Shown here piece after piece: positions 54,251-64,000 of a DNA stretch of 64,000 nucleotides. The stretch's first letter is position 1. Every line of letters begins with the position of its first letter. The notes under the pieces are model-generated. The model searched no databases, had not been told where the DNA came from, and saw nothing but the letters and a program-made list of their open reading frames with translations. Both the position numbers and the translations under genes were made by a program. This stretch comes from Diplonema papillatum (taxonomy: Eukaryota; Euglenozoa; Diplonemea; Diplonemida; Diplonemidae): contig JAPJBO010000461.1 of the NCBI GenBank assembly GCA_030068145.1, forward strand, positions 113,447 to 177,446, written 5' to 3'.

Positions 54251-56242
54251 TCAGTCGCCTTTGACGGGTTCGACGCTGAGGTCCAGGCGGAACAAGTACG
54301 GATACACGGCGTTGAGCTCCCGCTTCGAAAAAAGCGGCCGCTGCCTCGCCGAAAAGAACGCAACGGCGAGCGCAGCTGCCACGCACGCCGGCACGACACG
54401 GGGCTCGTCCGCCTCGGCGCCGGTCGCGGTGGGGCTGCTGCTGCCTGGCAGCTGCGCCGCGCCTCGCTTCAGCCTTTGGGCCAGGAGCTGCGCCTGGGAG
54501 GGTCTGAACATGTAGTCCCAGTGGCCATCGGTTCTGCTGAAACCGACTCGGTGGTATCCGAAGGACGCATAGAGCCGCGCTGCGTTTTCGTTGCTGTCGT
54601 GGACTTCGAGCAGGCACGGCGTGTCGCCGGCGGAGAGGAGGTTGAGGAGATGCTTGCCAATGCCTTGGCCCTGGTACTCTGGGACGACGCCGATGTAGTG
54701 TATGTACGAAAGCCTCGTCGAACGGCCAACGCCCCGCCGGGTTTGTGAGACCAACACAGCGATAGGCCGCGGCGGAACGTCCAAGGCGGCTGGCAGCCCC
54801 GGGTGCAGGACGAAGATAATATCGCGCATGAGGTACTCGCGAAGCTCTTGCTCCACGAGAAGGTTCGACTCCCGGCCGTACACCAACGCGTCAACTTCAT
54901 TTACCATCCCTGTCACTGTTTCAGGACCGTATCTCTTCAACATCGCAAACCCAGACGTAACCGGGTACTTCACTGCCGCCTGCAGCATAAACTGCACTTC
55001 GTCGCCATCCTCGCCACAGCCTGGCAGCCTGCTCGGGTTCAACTCGGTCCCTTTGCTGACACTACCTGCGGTCCCAACTGCGGCTGCCGAACCGTTCCCG
55101 TTCCCATTCTCGATCCCGTTGGTCTCCTGGTCAAATTCTTCCGGCAACTTCCGTTTCGCCACGGTCGCCCCCCTGTATTCAAACAGCCGCAACTTGTGCA
55201 CGAGCCCTTCCTCCTTCGGCGCCCATACGCCGAAGTCGAACCCGACCGGTGACCCTCCTGGGAGGTACGGTAGCATGTCTAAGGGCTGCACACCTTCTCC
55301 CCTGGTCCACTTGATCCCTTTGAACACCTTCCGAGCCTCGAGGTCCGGCTTGAACTTGAAGTAGTGCGAAAAGAGCGTTTGCAGCATCGACGAGCCCTGG
55401 TGTGGGGACCAGCTGAACAGGCCCAAGTCGCTAACCGACAGACCGACCGTACGCGAGGTCGACTGCACGGCATACGGATGAATGCACGTCAGGTACCGCT
55501 TGATGTACGTCAGCATCGAGCTCGCGTCGTGGGTGGCTGTTTCCGGAGAGAACCGGTGCAGTTTGATGTCGCGTCGCCCGGCCAGGCGGGCTTGCTCGCG
55601 CGCCACGAACCGCTTCACCTCCTCCTCGATCTGCACCATGGCCACGTAACAGCCGTCTGCGCGCGTGAACTCCTCTTTGACGAACTGCAAAAACAGCGCT
55701 TCGACCGCGACCCGCTGACGCTGCTCCTTCACCTTGTCGGCGGGCAGCTTGCTGCCGGGCTTGAAGGCGGCGACGGCGCGGAGGTATTCCATGATCCTTT
55801 GGGCCGCGGTCGGTTGTTGTTCGTCGAGGGGCGCGAGGGCAGCCTTGGTGAGGTGGCCGGGCCGCGTTGGGGCCGCGGGTTCGCTCCGCAGTCTGGGGGG
55901 TGTGGCGGCTTGGTCGAGCAGGAGCCACCGGGAGTTGTTGTTGTTGTTGTTGTTGGGGGTAGGCGGGTGGGCGTGATGGGGGACTTGCTTGATCTCAAGC
56001 GCCGGGGGCAGCGGGGGCAACGGGGCGTCGATCTGCGTGTCGGAGGTGCGGACGAACGCCTGCGTCGTGGCTGCCGACTTGTCCGCAGGGCGGGCGGTTG
56101 CCGCTGGCTCTTCTTCGAGGCACGCCGTCCTCGTGCTGGCCACAGGCGACGGGTTCGAAGCGTCCGGTTTGGCGGCGGAGTTGTTGGCGATCACGGCTTC
56201 CCGCCGCAGCTTGGCGCGCTTCAGCCTCGAGATCTGCTGCAC
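54251..56242 (-). CDS. GNAT-family N-acetyltransferase domain protein
   Basis: Transfers an acetyl group from acetyl-CoA to an amine; the substrate is unknown. The C-terminal third has a GNAT fold: YIHYIGVVPEYQGQGIGKHL is motif A, with the Q-x-x-G-x-G pyrophosphate loop, followed by LLEVHDSNENAARLYASFGY and a final HWDYMF strand. Ahead of it lie a helical region (EALFLQFVKEEFTRAD) and an unrecognised domain (PYLPGGSPVGFDFGVWAP). The first ATG in frame is at 55792, giving 513 residues; the frame is open upstream to about 56270 from no ATG, and that part is disordered (Asn run 55936-55957, Pro-rich). It overlaps the end of the next ORF in another frame. A donor GAG|GTGAAG (56346) and acceptor GTGCAG|CAG (56237) would join both into one protein of about 1,272 residues. 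Not Elp3: no radical-SAM domain. Confidence 0.75.
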   Translation of the reverse strand: MQQISRLKRAKLRREAVIANNSAAKPDASNPSPVASTRTACLEEEPAATARPADKSAATTQAFVRTSDTQIDAPLPPLPPALEIKQVPHHAHPPTPNNNNNNNSRWLLLDQAATPPRLRSEPAAPTRPGHLTKAALAPLDEQQPTAAQRIMEYLRAVAAFKPGSKLPADKVKEQRQRVAVEALFLQFVKEEFTRADGCYVAMVQIEEEVKRFVAREQARLAGRRDIKLHRFSPETATHDASSMLTYIKRYLTCIHPYAVQSTSRTVGLSVSDLGLFSWSPHQGSSMLQTLFSHYFKFKPDLEARKVFKGIKWTRGEGVQPLDMLPYLPGGSPVGFDFGVWAPKEEGLVHKLRLFEYRGATVAKRKLPEEFDQETNGIENGNGNGSAAAVGTAGSVSKGTELNPSRLPGCGEDGDEVQFMLQAAVKYPVTSGFAMLKRYGPETVTGMVNEVDALVYGRESNLLVEQELREYLMRDIIFVLHPGLPAALDVPPRPIAVLVSQTRRGVGRSTRLSYIHYIGVVPEYQGQGIGKHLLNLLSAGDTPCLLEVHDSNENAARLYASFGYHRVGFSRTDGHWDYMFRPSQAQLLAQRLKRGAAQLPGSSSPTATGAEADEPRVVPACVAAALAVAFFSARQRPLFSKRELNAVYPYLFRLDLSVEPVKGD

Positions 56243-58179
56243 GAGAACAGGCCCCGTGTCGCTTTTCCGCCTAGCTTATCGGGATACGTCTGCTTCGCGC
56301 CTTCGTTTTCGCTCCCGGAGTCGTCGATCACGACGATTTCCTTCACCTCTGCTTCGTCCGCAGTTTCTCCGTGAAACGCGTCGAGTCGCATGGGCATGGC
56401 GGGCAGGTGATACTTCTCAACGTCACTCTCGGAATCGTCAACCACGACCAACGGAAGACCGTCCCTCCCAGTGAGGCCCCGCAAGGGCGAACGGACATCC
56501 GCCCGTTCGCTCGAGTCGCAGCGCGGCGTGCATGCGAACAGCGCGTCTTCATCGCCGGCCGAGGGCCCGTGGTTGTTGTTGTCGGCGGCGTTCGCGATGT
56601 TGTTGTCCTCATCCGAAGACAGCGCGCCGAGGCTCGCCGTCCAGAACTGGTTGACCGCCTGCTCGTCGTACTCTGCGGCTGGGTCGAACACGCACTCTGA
56701 TCCACTAACCGCGAAGTCGCCTTCGTCGGCGGATGCCTCACCGTTCCCACTGACCACAACAGGGCCGGCGGTCGGTATGTAGGGGGACAGATCCTCCTGG
56801 CTTTCGTAGACGCCGAACATGCCCGCGTGGTCGGCAAGGGACAGGATGCGGTCTGCCGGCGGTGCGTACCGGAGAACCGGGCTGTCGGGCCCCCGCTTGG
56901 GCGGGGTTAGAAGCTGGACCCTGGGCAGGGCCTTCGGGACGTCCACAGGGGGCGTCCGCCGGCGCGCTGGCATCTGCAGCGGGTGCGCCTTCGCCAGCGC
57001 GGGGCGGAGCCGGCTGCCGCCCGCCGATTGCGGCATTCCGACGGAGTCCTGGCTCGAGGTGAGCGGGTCGCCTTCGACCAGAAAATCCCGCTCCAATCCG
57101 CAGTTTTTCGGGCCGTTTTGCATCCCTTGCGGTGTGGCCTGCTGTAAAACAAGCCCGGCGGGTGGATACGCCTCGGTTTCACATGGGAGCTGGTGGACAT
57201 CCTCGACCGAAAGGTGCTGCGCCGACGGCGGCTGCCCCGCCTCGTTCGGCCTTTTGCGCAGGATCCCGCGCTGCTTCGCCGGAGGAGGACCGTTGCCCCA
57301 GTGCCGGGGCGCCGGCGGGGGGGGCGCGGCGGCCGCCGCGTTGAAGGCGCGGGGCCGGCTTTCGCTCGGGGCTTCGTCGTGGAAGCTGTTGGCGCAGCTG
57401 CGCCTGGACGATTCGGCGGGGCGGGCGCACGGCTCGTCGTCGTCCGCGTGCCACCCGTTGATGTGCGCGCCGAAGATGGCGCGCTGGTGCTCTTTGGAAA
57501 CGCGCTGGACGGCCGGCCCCGCCGCGGCGCGGCCGTTTGCAGCGGGCCAGGCACCTGTCCCTTGCCGATCCTCGCTGCCCTCGGACGGGGCGGCCTCGCG
57601 GGGATCTGCCTGGACTTCGTCCCAGTCGTCCACCCATACCTTCGGCTCCTCTGCCGGGGGTGGTGGCGGCGGCGGCGCTGGTGCAGCGCTGGGGGTTGCC
57701 GTAGCCGCGTTCCACTCCGCGACGTACGGGTAGTCCACCGCATCGTAGCGAGGATCAGGTCCGCCCGCTGCGGCGGGATCGTGGCTGAAGGGGTTGACTA
57801 AGGCGGAGGGCAGCCCGCGGCCGAGGAGGCCGGGTTGATGGTCCTGGGGCGCGTTCACGAGTAGCATGCGGCGCATGCCGAACCCGACGGCGGCGGAGTA
57901 CGGCGGGGGCGGCGGGGGGGGTGCCGGCGCGCCGCCGATGCTCTGCGGCGGCTGCCAGCGGCGCGCTTCGCGGCCACCCCTCGCCTGCGGCCGCCACGCG
58001 TGCGGGTTCGCTCGCCGCCGGCCCGAACAGGCTGGGCCCCCCCCCCCGCCGCCGCCGCCGCCGCCGCTGCTGTCGCTGGTCGACCCATCGCCGGCCCCGT
58101 CGCTGCTGGCGGCCCTCCGCTTCTGCGGCAGCGACGGCGGCGGCACCAGCCGCCTCTCCCGCCGGTTCCCCCGGAGCAT
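56221..58179 (-). CDS. Disordered protein with SUMO-interaction-like motifs (may be the 5' part of the GNAT gene)
   Basis: 652 residues from the ATG at 58179. The sequence is Pro/Ala/Gly-rich, with poly-Gly (about 39-48) and poly-Pro runs and no recognised globular domain. Near the C-terminus two hydrophobic-acidic motifs, LPLVVVDDSESDVE and KEIVVIDDSGSENE, match the SUMO-interaction motif pattern, suggesting binding to SUMO-modified partners in the nucleus (inference). The reading frame ends 22 nt inside the downstream acetyltransferase frame. Because that second frame has no proper start there and is also disordered at first, splicing or a frameshift joining the two is plausible. If the proposed splice is used, the second of the two motifs would be removed as intron, which argues against that exact junction. 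Confidence 0.6.
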   Translation of the reverse strand: MLRGNRRERRLVPPPSLPQKRRAASSDGAGDGSTSDSSGGGGGGGGGGPACSGRRRANPHAWRPQARGGREARRWQPPQSIGGAPAPPPPPPPYSAAVGFGMRRMLLVNAPQDHQPGLLGRGLPSALVNPFSHDPAAAGGPDPRYDAVDYPYVAEWNAATATPSAAPAPPPPPPPAEEPKVWVDDWDEVQADPREAAPSEGSEDRQGTGAWPAANGRAAAGPAVQRVSKEHQRAIFGAHINGWHADDDEPCARPAESSRRSCANSFHDEAPSESRPRAFNAAAAAPPPPAPRHWGNGPPPAKQRGILRKRPNEAGQPPSAQHLSVEDVHQLPCETEAYPPAGLVLQQATPQGMQNGPKNCGLERDFLVEGDPLTSSQDSVGMPQSAGGSRLRPALAKAHPLQMPARRRTPPVDVPKALPRVQLLTPPKRGPDSPVLRYAPPADRILSLADHAGMFGVYESQEDLSPYIPTAGPVVVSGNGEASADEGDFAVSGSECVFDPAAEYDEQAVNQFWTASLGALSSDEDNNIANAADNNNHGPSAGDEDALFACTPRCDSSERADVRSPLRGLTGRDGLPLVVVDDSESDVEKYHLPAMPMRLDAFHGETADEAEVKEIVVIDDSGSENEGAKQTYPDKLGGKATRGLFSCSRSRG

Positions 58180-61100
58180 GGAGGAGGGCGGGGGCGTGCT
58201 TCTTCTCGTTCACCAAACCCCCTGCTCTGTAGATCTTCGGATGGCTCCAGTGTTTATTCGCCCTACCCTGAGCCCAAATCCTGGACGTGGTTGCAGGTGG
58301 CAAGGTTGGCGGGTGTATTGGTGCTGGTTTGAGGGATGAGGAAAAGGTAAGGAATCTTTTGGCGGTGCCCTCCGCTGGTCTGATAGTCTTTGCTGCCTCC
58401 GTTCTGTTACACTCGTACTCTTCTCTACACACTACTGTATCTGCTCTTTCACTCTTTTACTCTCTTTGGCTTGCCAAATATGTTGGGGGAGGGGGCGGTT
58501 TGTGTCGGCTGGGCTTCCGCATCTCGCTTCCCTGCAGTGCAGCGAGAACTTGCTTTGCTGGGGGGTCAAGGACGCTTTGACCCACACCGACCTGCCACTA
58601 CTACTCTTTCTGCATCACAGCAGTTGCAAGAGATGCTGTAAGGGTCTCGCACTGAACGGGGTGATTTCGTCAAGAGCAGCTCGTACCGTTTCACCAGCAA
58701 AAGGTGCGTACACAGGGCACTTTGCAAGGATTGCTGGACGGTAGTGCAAAGCCGCCCGACAGCTTACTTCAAACCCTGACGTAGTCCAATTGTTCGCAGA
58801 AGCCCTGGCTTTCCGAAGGCAATGATGGGCATATGTCGGCAAGGTGGCCCCTCCATGCAGTTTTGCGCTGTCTGCACAGCTTACCAGCCAGTAGCTTCAT
58901 TGCTTGGACAATGGTACGCAGGGGCAGCACATCTCCTTTTTGCGAGCACCTTTGCCGGGAAAGCCGGCTGCATGGGAGCCCTGCAGAGCAGTGTGAACTT
59001 GACATGCGGGTACCAGAAGGGGTAAGCTTGCGTTTGTCATTGGCCAGGGTTACTTGATAACATCGTCCGAAGACGATCTCAATGCGGACGAAGACGATGA
59101 TGACAGGCTGGTGGTATCCATGCTGCGCTTTCGCGCCGCGAGCTTTTTCTTGGGTTTCCCCGCCGGCAGTTCTGCCGATCGGGGCCCGGCTGTACGGGAG
59201 CCCTGCAGAGCAGCGGGCCGACGGGTCAAAAGAGGCTACCATTTCCCAAACCAAACCATCAAGGCTTGGCGTAGGCCTGGTGCTATCAGCCTGAGGGAAG
59301 GCAGGAACGGCAAGGCGCGACAAAGATAATGGGGATAGAAAATACCAGGGAAGAAGCTTGTTGTTATCGGAAACGCTCGGAGGACAAAAGGAAGGAGAAA
59401 GAGGAGTTAGATTCAGGGACCATCTCACCGGGGGGAAAATGTTTCTTGGGTTTGAAGGGGGGGGGGGGGGGGGGGGGGCAAGGATGGCAATAATAAAATA
59501 CACTTGTATGTTATTCGTTGTATTTTATTGTATTTTATTGTATTTTATTCTGGAGAATTTGTATTTAATACAAGTCTGTATTTGGAATCCCATTTTCCTG
59601 TAGTTGACATGTCTTTATTTTGCCTGTATCCACCTCGTCCAGACGAAAATATCGGGAAATTTCGGAGAAATTCGGGGAGTTTCGGGGTATTTCCTTTGCG
59701 GCGTAAGGACTCGCCATCATAGAAGACAGAGACGTGCACTCCGCGGCGGGCAGAGGTGCAAGATAAGGTACCGTGACGAAGAGAGGTGGCACGAAGAGGT
59801 TGTCACGAAAGTAGTCCTAACCACCAGGACCAGGGGCAGTGAAGGTCGAAGACGGCAATTCGAGCGAGGAATAAGGTTGATAACCAAAATGAGAGGCACG
59901 ATGGCCATCCTGAAAGCAGGGTTGCAGGATGATGCTTGGGCGAGGATAAGGTTGCTATGGCGACTGGGACAGAGAGATAACGCAAGTCCACCTTCTGGGG
60001 TGGGCCTCCACCCACCTGCATAAGGTCGACGACTGACCTTTCCCGAGACGAGTTGGAATGCGGGTACCATCTCTCCGGAGATTTCCGGTTCCTCCCGTAC
60101 TCTACAACTCCCCACATAAGTGAACGTGGACTCCGAAGTGTGACACTGGGTGCACGAATTCAGAATTCCGTGACGCAGGGAGGGTATTCAGCTTCATGGG
60201 GTGGTAAAGTGAAAAGCGCCTTCTTGGCGAGACTCCACGCCACCACAAATATGGGCAGGTCTTGACGAGTTAGTTGCCGATATCGACCGGAAAAACAAAG
60301 CTGCCGAGGAAACTAAGAAGCGCAAGGAAAAGCAGGCTGAAGCCAAGGAAAAAGTCGTAGATGTAGTCGAGAATCAGGGATCATTTAGAGTCACACACAC
60401 AAAGACATGTCAAAAACATCAACCACAAGGCAGCTGCACTGTAGCCTACAGGGTCTGTATTTTATTCTGTATTTAATTGTATTTAATTGTATTTTATTGT
60501 ATTTTATTGTATTTTATTATTGAATTTGTATTTAATTATTTGACCCTTGTATTATACCATCTTTGGGGGGGGGGGGTTCTGGTCTCTTCGCTACTCCTCC
60601 GAATTGCTACGGCAGGCGGAGCGCTGGCTTCATTTGCCTCCAAAAGGTGCGGGTTGGTCTGTTCATCTTCAGTACACTTCAGCATTTTTCGAGCCGTTGT
60701 TTCGTGCTTGGCCTGTTGGAGTAACTCGGTGCAAGCGACCTGCTCTGAAGATTGCGAGGCTTCGGCCTTTCGAGAGGATTATATTCTTCGTCAACTTCCA
60801 AAGAGCTGCAGTCGAATTTATCCCCTTCCTTTTTTTACTCTCCACCTGTTGGGGTAACCCCTTACGGACGGGGGGGTCTAAAAGACGGGAATCTCTCGGG
60901 CAAAGTCGAGAAGGGGGCTCCAAGGACCCTTTGGAAAAAGACAGGCGCTTCGTTTTGTTTGTGCGTGCCGGTTGATCGTTTGTATTTACCCTGTGTATAT
61001 TCAGGTAAGGAATTCTGATCAACCTCCAAAACACGCTGCCTACGTCTTTCTAGCCTGCACAATACATTGAAGGGCGACCCGCAAGATTGGTAGTACTACT

Positions 61101-62055
61101 AAGAAGAATGCGGCACATCTGCTGACAGCAGCAGACATTGGTCGTTCAATCTCCAGCTCGGGTTCTGACTCTTTCGGCATAAATAAACAGATGCCCCTCC
61201 GTCCGCAAAGGGTTGACTGATGTTAGGAGTCATGCCGCGCCTGGGGCAAGCTGACTTCGCTAGTTTTTTTTTTTTTCCAACGGCTCCTTCAGGGCCTTAT
61301 ATATAAAAATTCCTCCCGTGTAACTGTCCATAAGTTGCTCGGAGTTACTAAAAATCCCAGTTGCGGCACAACTGCACGTTTATGTAATGCACCTCTTTGT
61401 GGTTGTCACTACTGTCCATCATAGAGACTGTCCTTCGGAAGCAAAAGAGCCATGCGAAGAAGGCGAGTGTTGGGGTACTGTAGCAGTGCGCCGGGATCAT
61501 TCAAGAACACTTGGCAGTCTGCAACAGCAGGGCGGACAGCTGCAGTCTTCGCTTTCTTGGCAACATGTCATGAAACAATACACAAGCCAGAAATACCAGC
61601 GCCGCAGGCGCGGAAATTTTTTCAAGCTATTGGGCCAGTCGCAGGTTCCAAAATTGAGGCTGTACGTTGCTTCAACGATGATCCAAAGGTGCAGTAACCG
61701 GTGCTGTGTACTGCTAGTGTGACTGCTGTGCTGTAGCACTACTACTGGGCCCCTCAGCCGGGGCATTCTGTGCTTTTTTTTTTTTTTCGGTTGCTCGCAG
61801 GGGTTATTCTGCCCGCCAGCAAGGCCAAAAATGCTGGCGAAAAAATTTCTTCTGTCAGCGAGAAAATTTTTTCTCGCCCTCACGTCGTACAGAGCCCGTC
61901 CACCCGCATCTGTCCTTCCATTCTGAGTCTTCGGCGGTTCGTGGTGCAAGGAGGAAGAGAGAGTCGGAGAATACGTGCGGTTGGTCTGGTGGAAGGGACG
62001 GGTACAAGTTAACAAAAGAAGAAGTCAAGACAGGACAAGGAGGTGCAGCAAGGTT
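58180..62055. other. Gene-free repeat-rich interval
   Basis: Block 58845-59280 carries repeat R4 in inverse order to 52490-52720, including two internal copies of GGAGCCCTGCAGAGCAG. A G-run (59457-59478) is followed by TGTATTTTATTG tandem units (59516-59550), which recur at 60455-60535 (TGTATTTAATTG). A segment at 60958-61100 repeats 47330-47430. A T-run lies at 61265-61277. The stretch 59700-60270 shows no gene-like codon bias. Confidence 0.5.
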
Positions 62056-63936
62056 TCAGGGTAGTGTCAAGTCAATTTTGCGCTTTTTCGCTACCTTCTC
62101 CACCGGCTCAGACTCTCCAGCAAACCATGCTGCCCTTAGGGCTTCGGCTGCGAAGCCAGAAGTAAAAAGGTCGATTACCTCCTCCGCAGTCGCGTCGTCC
62201 ATCTCCTTCTCATCGGTGTCTTCGATGAAAAAGAGGGCGCGCAGTGTCGTGTTCAGCATGCGGTTGCGCAGTCGGGTCTTTACACGGGCCAGGGTACTGA
62301 ACTGGCGTTCACTTTCTGCAGAGGAACTGACAATGGTCTGTGCCAGTTCGACCAGTTGTCTCAATGGCTGCATGCGGGCACTCGCAGTGCCATCAGGGGC
62401 GAAGGCTTGATACACCGCGTGTGCATTTTTGGAGTATCTTGAGGCGCGTAGAACCTCCTTAAGTAGGGTCCAGTCTCTCACCAGGTCTGCCTCGGTCATT
62501 CCGTGCAAAAGGGGAGTGCCGTGGTCTGTCTTCGTTTCCGAGCGAGTGGTGCTGTATGTGGGTCGAGGCATCGTGTCTGTTGCTGGCACGTCCACTTCAT
62601 ATTGTCGGTACGTGACCCGGCCGGGCTTGCTGTAGTATCTGTAGAGCTCCCGGATGTGTTCATCCCCCCAGTTTGTAAGGTGCGCGCCCTCTGGCCACGC
62701 AATGCGGTCAAAGACAACGAAGTGCCGAAGAACTTCCTTGGATTCAAACCGGACCGTTGTGGACTTGAGGAGTGCAGCAATGTATGGGGAGGCGATAGTC
62801 TGATGGAATGTGCTGAACGCTGCAGGGGTAACGGCAACGTTGGTCGCTTCGAAGAACGAACGGCGCCAGCAAGTGTAGTATTTCGTGATCTTTTTGGCCC
62901 TTTCTTCCGAGCTTAGTGCCCTCAATTCTGCTTCGAGCGAGTCCACTTCTCTGCAAACATCCGAGATGGTGGTCGCGGTTCCTTGGAAAACAAGAGAGAT
63001 TGCATGCAGCTTTTCCAGAACGTCACACGCAAGTGCAAGACATGCAAAAAATTGCGGCTTACTCACCTCTTTGTACAGGTGCTCTGCGTGGGTGCTGTTC
63101 CGCTCGTTCCAGATGCGTCTAAGGGCTTCGCGTATTGCAGAATACTGCATACGGATGACAGAGACACTTCTCCAGTAGGCCAGCCAGCGTGTATCGGACG
63201 GCTCCACCAGGGCACGATTCACCTTCTCACACATCGCTGCAAATGTCGGGTCTGCGAATACGCTGCTCAGAAGTAGCTTGTTGATGTCGGAGTCGGAGAA
63301 GATCAGCCAAAGGGCGCGGACGGTTCTGAAGAAGTCTCCCATGAACGCAACTGCTTTTATGCCATCCTGGGCAAGGAGGTTGAGGACGTGGGCACAACAC
63401 CACATGAAGAGCGCAGTAGCATTGATCCCACCGCGAACCTTCTTCTCGGCACCCTGAAACTTCCCAGACATCGCCGAAGCCCCATCAAACGAGCAGGATA
63501 CGAACGAGCCCTTCGGGAGATAACACAGCATCTGCTTTATCTTCGTTGCGTAGCCGGTTGCAGTTTGATCGTGCAGGACTTCAAGGCCAATGAAGCGCTC
63601 TTGGACAGCATTTCTCCTGAGGTAACGAACGGTGGCCACAAGTTGGTGCTTTCCCGTCACGTCGGTTGTTGCATCTGCTGTGGCTGACCAAAACCGGGAC
63701 TCCCTAATCTCGGTGTACAGCCGCTTCTCTAATACCAAGCCGATCAACTCCAGAAGCTCTCTCACCACAGTTGACGATGTATACGTCACATCCTGCTTCA
63801 GCCAAGCACAGAAATCGCGGTCCTGGTGCAAGCAAGAAAAGAAGGATAGCAAGTCGTGCACGTGCACCGTGTGGGGGATTTCCAGGCGTGCGATTTTAAA
63901 GATTGTTTTGACAATCTTGCGCAGTTGAGCCCCATC
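62056..63936 (-). CDS. hAT-superfamily (ZMYM1/DUF4371-like) transposase, 5' end incomplete
   Basis: The frame runs from 63936 (after TAA and a possible acceptor GTAAG) to the stop at 62056, about 626 codons. It begins LRKIVKTIFKIARLEIPHTV. RNase H-like landmarks are present: first Asp in FWSATADATTDVTG, second in VSCSFDGASAMSG, then the MWCCAHVLNLLAQD motif and DTRWLAYWRSV. Near the C-terminus SSSAESERQFSTLARVKTRL is the hAT dimerisation block. The end (EKVAKKRKIDLTLP) looks like a nuclear localisation signal. There are no frameshifts or stops, so the core could be active or domesticated. The N-terminal zinc finger expected for the family is not in this frame; it would lie beyond the window edge or in an upstream exon. 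No terminal inverted repeats could be assigned. Confidence 0.85.
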   Translation of the reverse strand, partial: DGAQLRKIVKTIFKIARLEIPHTVHVHDLLSFFSCLHQDRDFCAWLKQDVTYTSSTVVRELLELIGLVLEKRLYTEIRESRFWSATADATTDVTGKHQLVATVRYLRRNAVQERFIGLEVLHDQTATGYATKIKQMLCYLPKGSFVSCSFDGASAMSGKFQGAEKKVRGGINATALFMWCCAHVLNLLAQDGIKAVAFMGDFFRTVRALWLIFSDSDINKLLLSSVFADPTFAAMCEKVNRALVEPSDTRWLAYWRSVSVIRMQYSAIREALRRIWNERNSTHAEHLYKEVSKPQFFACLALACDVLEKLHAISLVFQGTATTISDVCREVDSLEAELRALSSEERAKKITKYYTCWRRSFFEATNVAVTPAAFSTFHQTIASPYIAALLKSTTVRFESKEVLRHFVVFDRIAWPEGAHLTNWGDEHIRELYRYYSKPGRVTYRQYEVDVPATDTMPRPTYSTTRSETKTDHGTPLLHGMTEADLVRDWTLLKEVLRASRYSKNAHAVYQAFAPDGTASARMQPLRQLVELAQTIVSSSAESERQFSTLARVKTRLRNRMLNTTLRALFFIEDTDEKEMDDATAEEVIDLFTSGFAAEALRAAWFAGESEPVEKVAKKRKIDLTLP

Positions 63937-64000
63937 TTACTGACACCTGAACGAAGGTTTGTCATAATGTCAGAGACAGAAACATGCTCGGCGGACGTTC

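Noticed and set aside
1..64000. Spliced-leader RNA gene, tRNA genes, snRNA genes
   Set aside because: Looked for spliced-leader-like ends and tRNA A/B-box motifs on both strands by eye; nothing convincing. Absence is not proof, since no covariance search could be run.

Overview
The window looks like nuclear DNA of a euglenozoan protist, most likely a diplonemid-type organism (inference). Three things support this. (1) A minus-strand fragment at 30108-30458 begins with the universal 5' end of eukaryotic small-subunit rRNA and then carries the TTCAAGGA..AGCCATGCA.GCCTCAGA block that I associate with Euglenozoa. (2) Every convincing protein gene, and the rRNA fragment, lies on the minus strand over about 64 kb, as expected of unidirectional gene arrays. 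(3) Genes are long, strongly GC3-biased and intron-poor, with a few conventional GT-AG introns, in a repeat-filled background of homopolymers and microsatellites. The exact genus cannot be told from the sequence.

Layout from low to high coordinate. 0.3-1.5 kb: a BED-type zinc-finger piece of a hAT-like transposon, hemmed in by dispersed repeats. 5.6-6.1 kb: a decayed plus-strand gene remnant. 7.3-7.5 kb: one candidate minus-strand exon. 10.7-15.1 kb: a two-exon RNA-binding gene (SAM-like, RanBP2-type zinc finger, two cysteinyl-tRNA-synthetase-like helical repeats, hnRNP F/H-type RRM) whose intron holds two further in-frame copies of the start of exon 2. 19.2-25.2 kb: a complete UDP-glucose:glycoprotein glucosyltransferase (ER quality control) in two exons separated by a 1,038-nt intron; its last exon carries the diagnostic DLCNNP motif. 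27.1-29.4 kb: an F-box plus multi-pass membrane protein resembling the TMEM185 family. 30.1-30.5 kb: the SSU rRNA 5' fragment. 30.9-49.3 kb: an 18-kb gene-poor block of minisatellites, an interstitial telomere-like array lying between inverted minisatellites, MITE-like hairpins and dispersed repeat families. 49.3-50.9 kb: a RING-H2 protein. 54.3-58.2 kb: a disordered SUMO-interaction-motif-rich ORF overlapping a GNAT acetyltransferase ORF, possibly one spliced gene. 62.1-63.9 kb: the body of a hAT/ZMYM1-like transposase, running towards the window edge.

The most interesting pattern is that three unrelated genes (RNA-binding, UGGT, F-box/TMEM185-like) each have a truncated direct copy of one of their own internal segments just upstream of, or near, their 5' part. 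In the RNA-binding gene these copies form symmetrical 327-nt cassettes that could be spliced in without breaking the frame. I found no obvious operon-like functional theme; the genes are housekeeping or regulatory and the intervals are shaped by mobile and tandem repeats.
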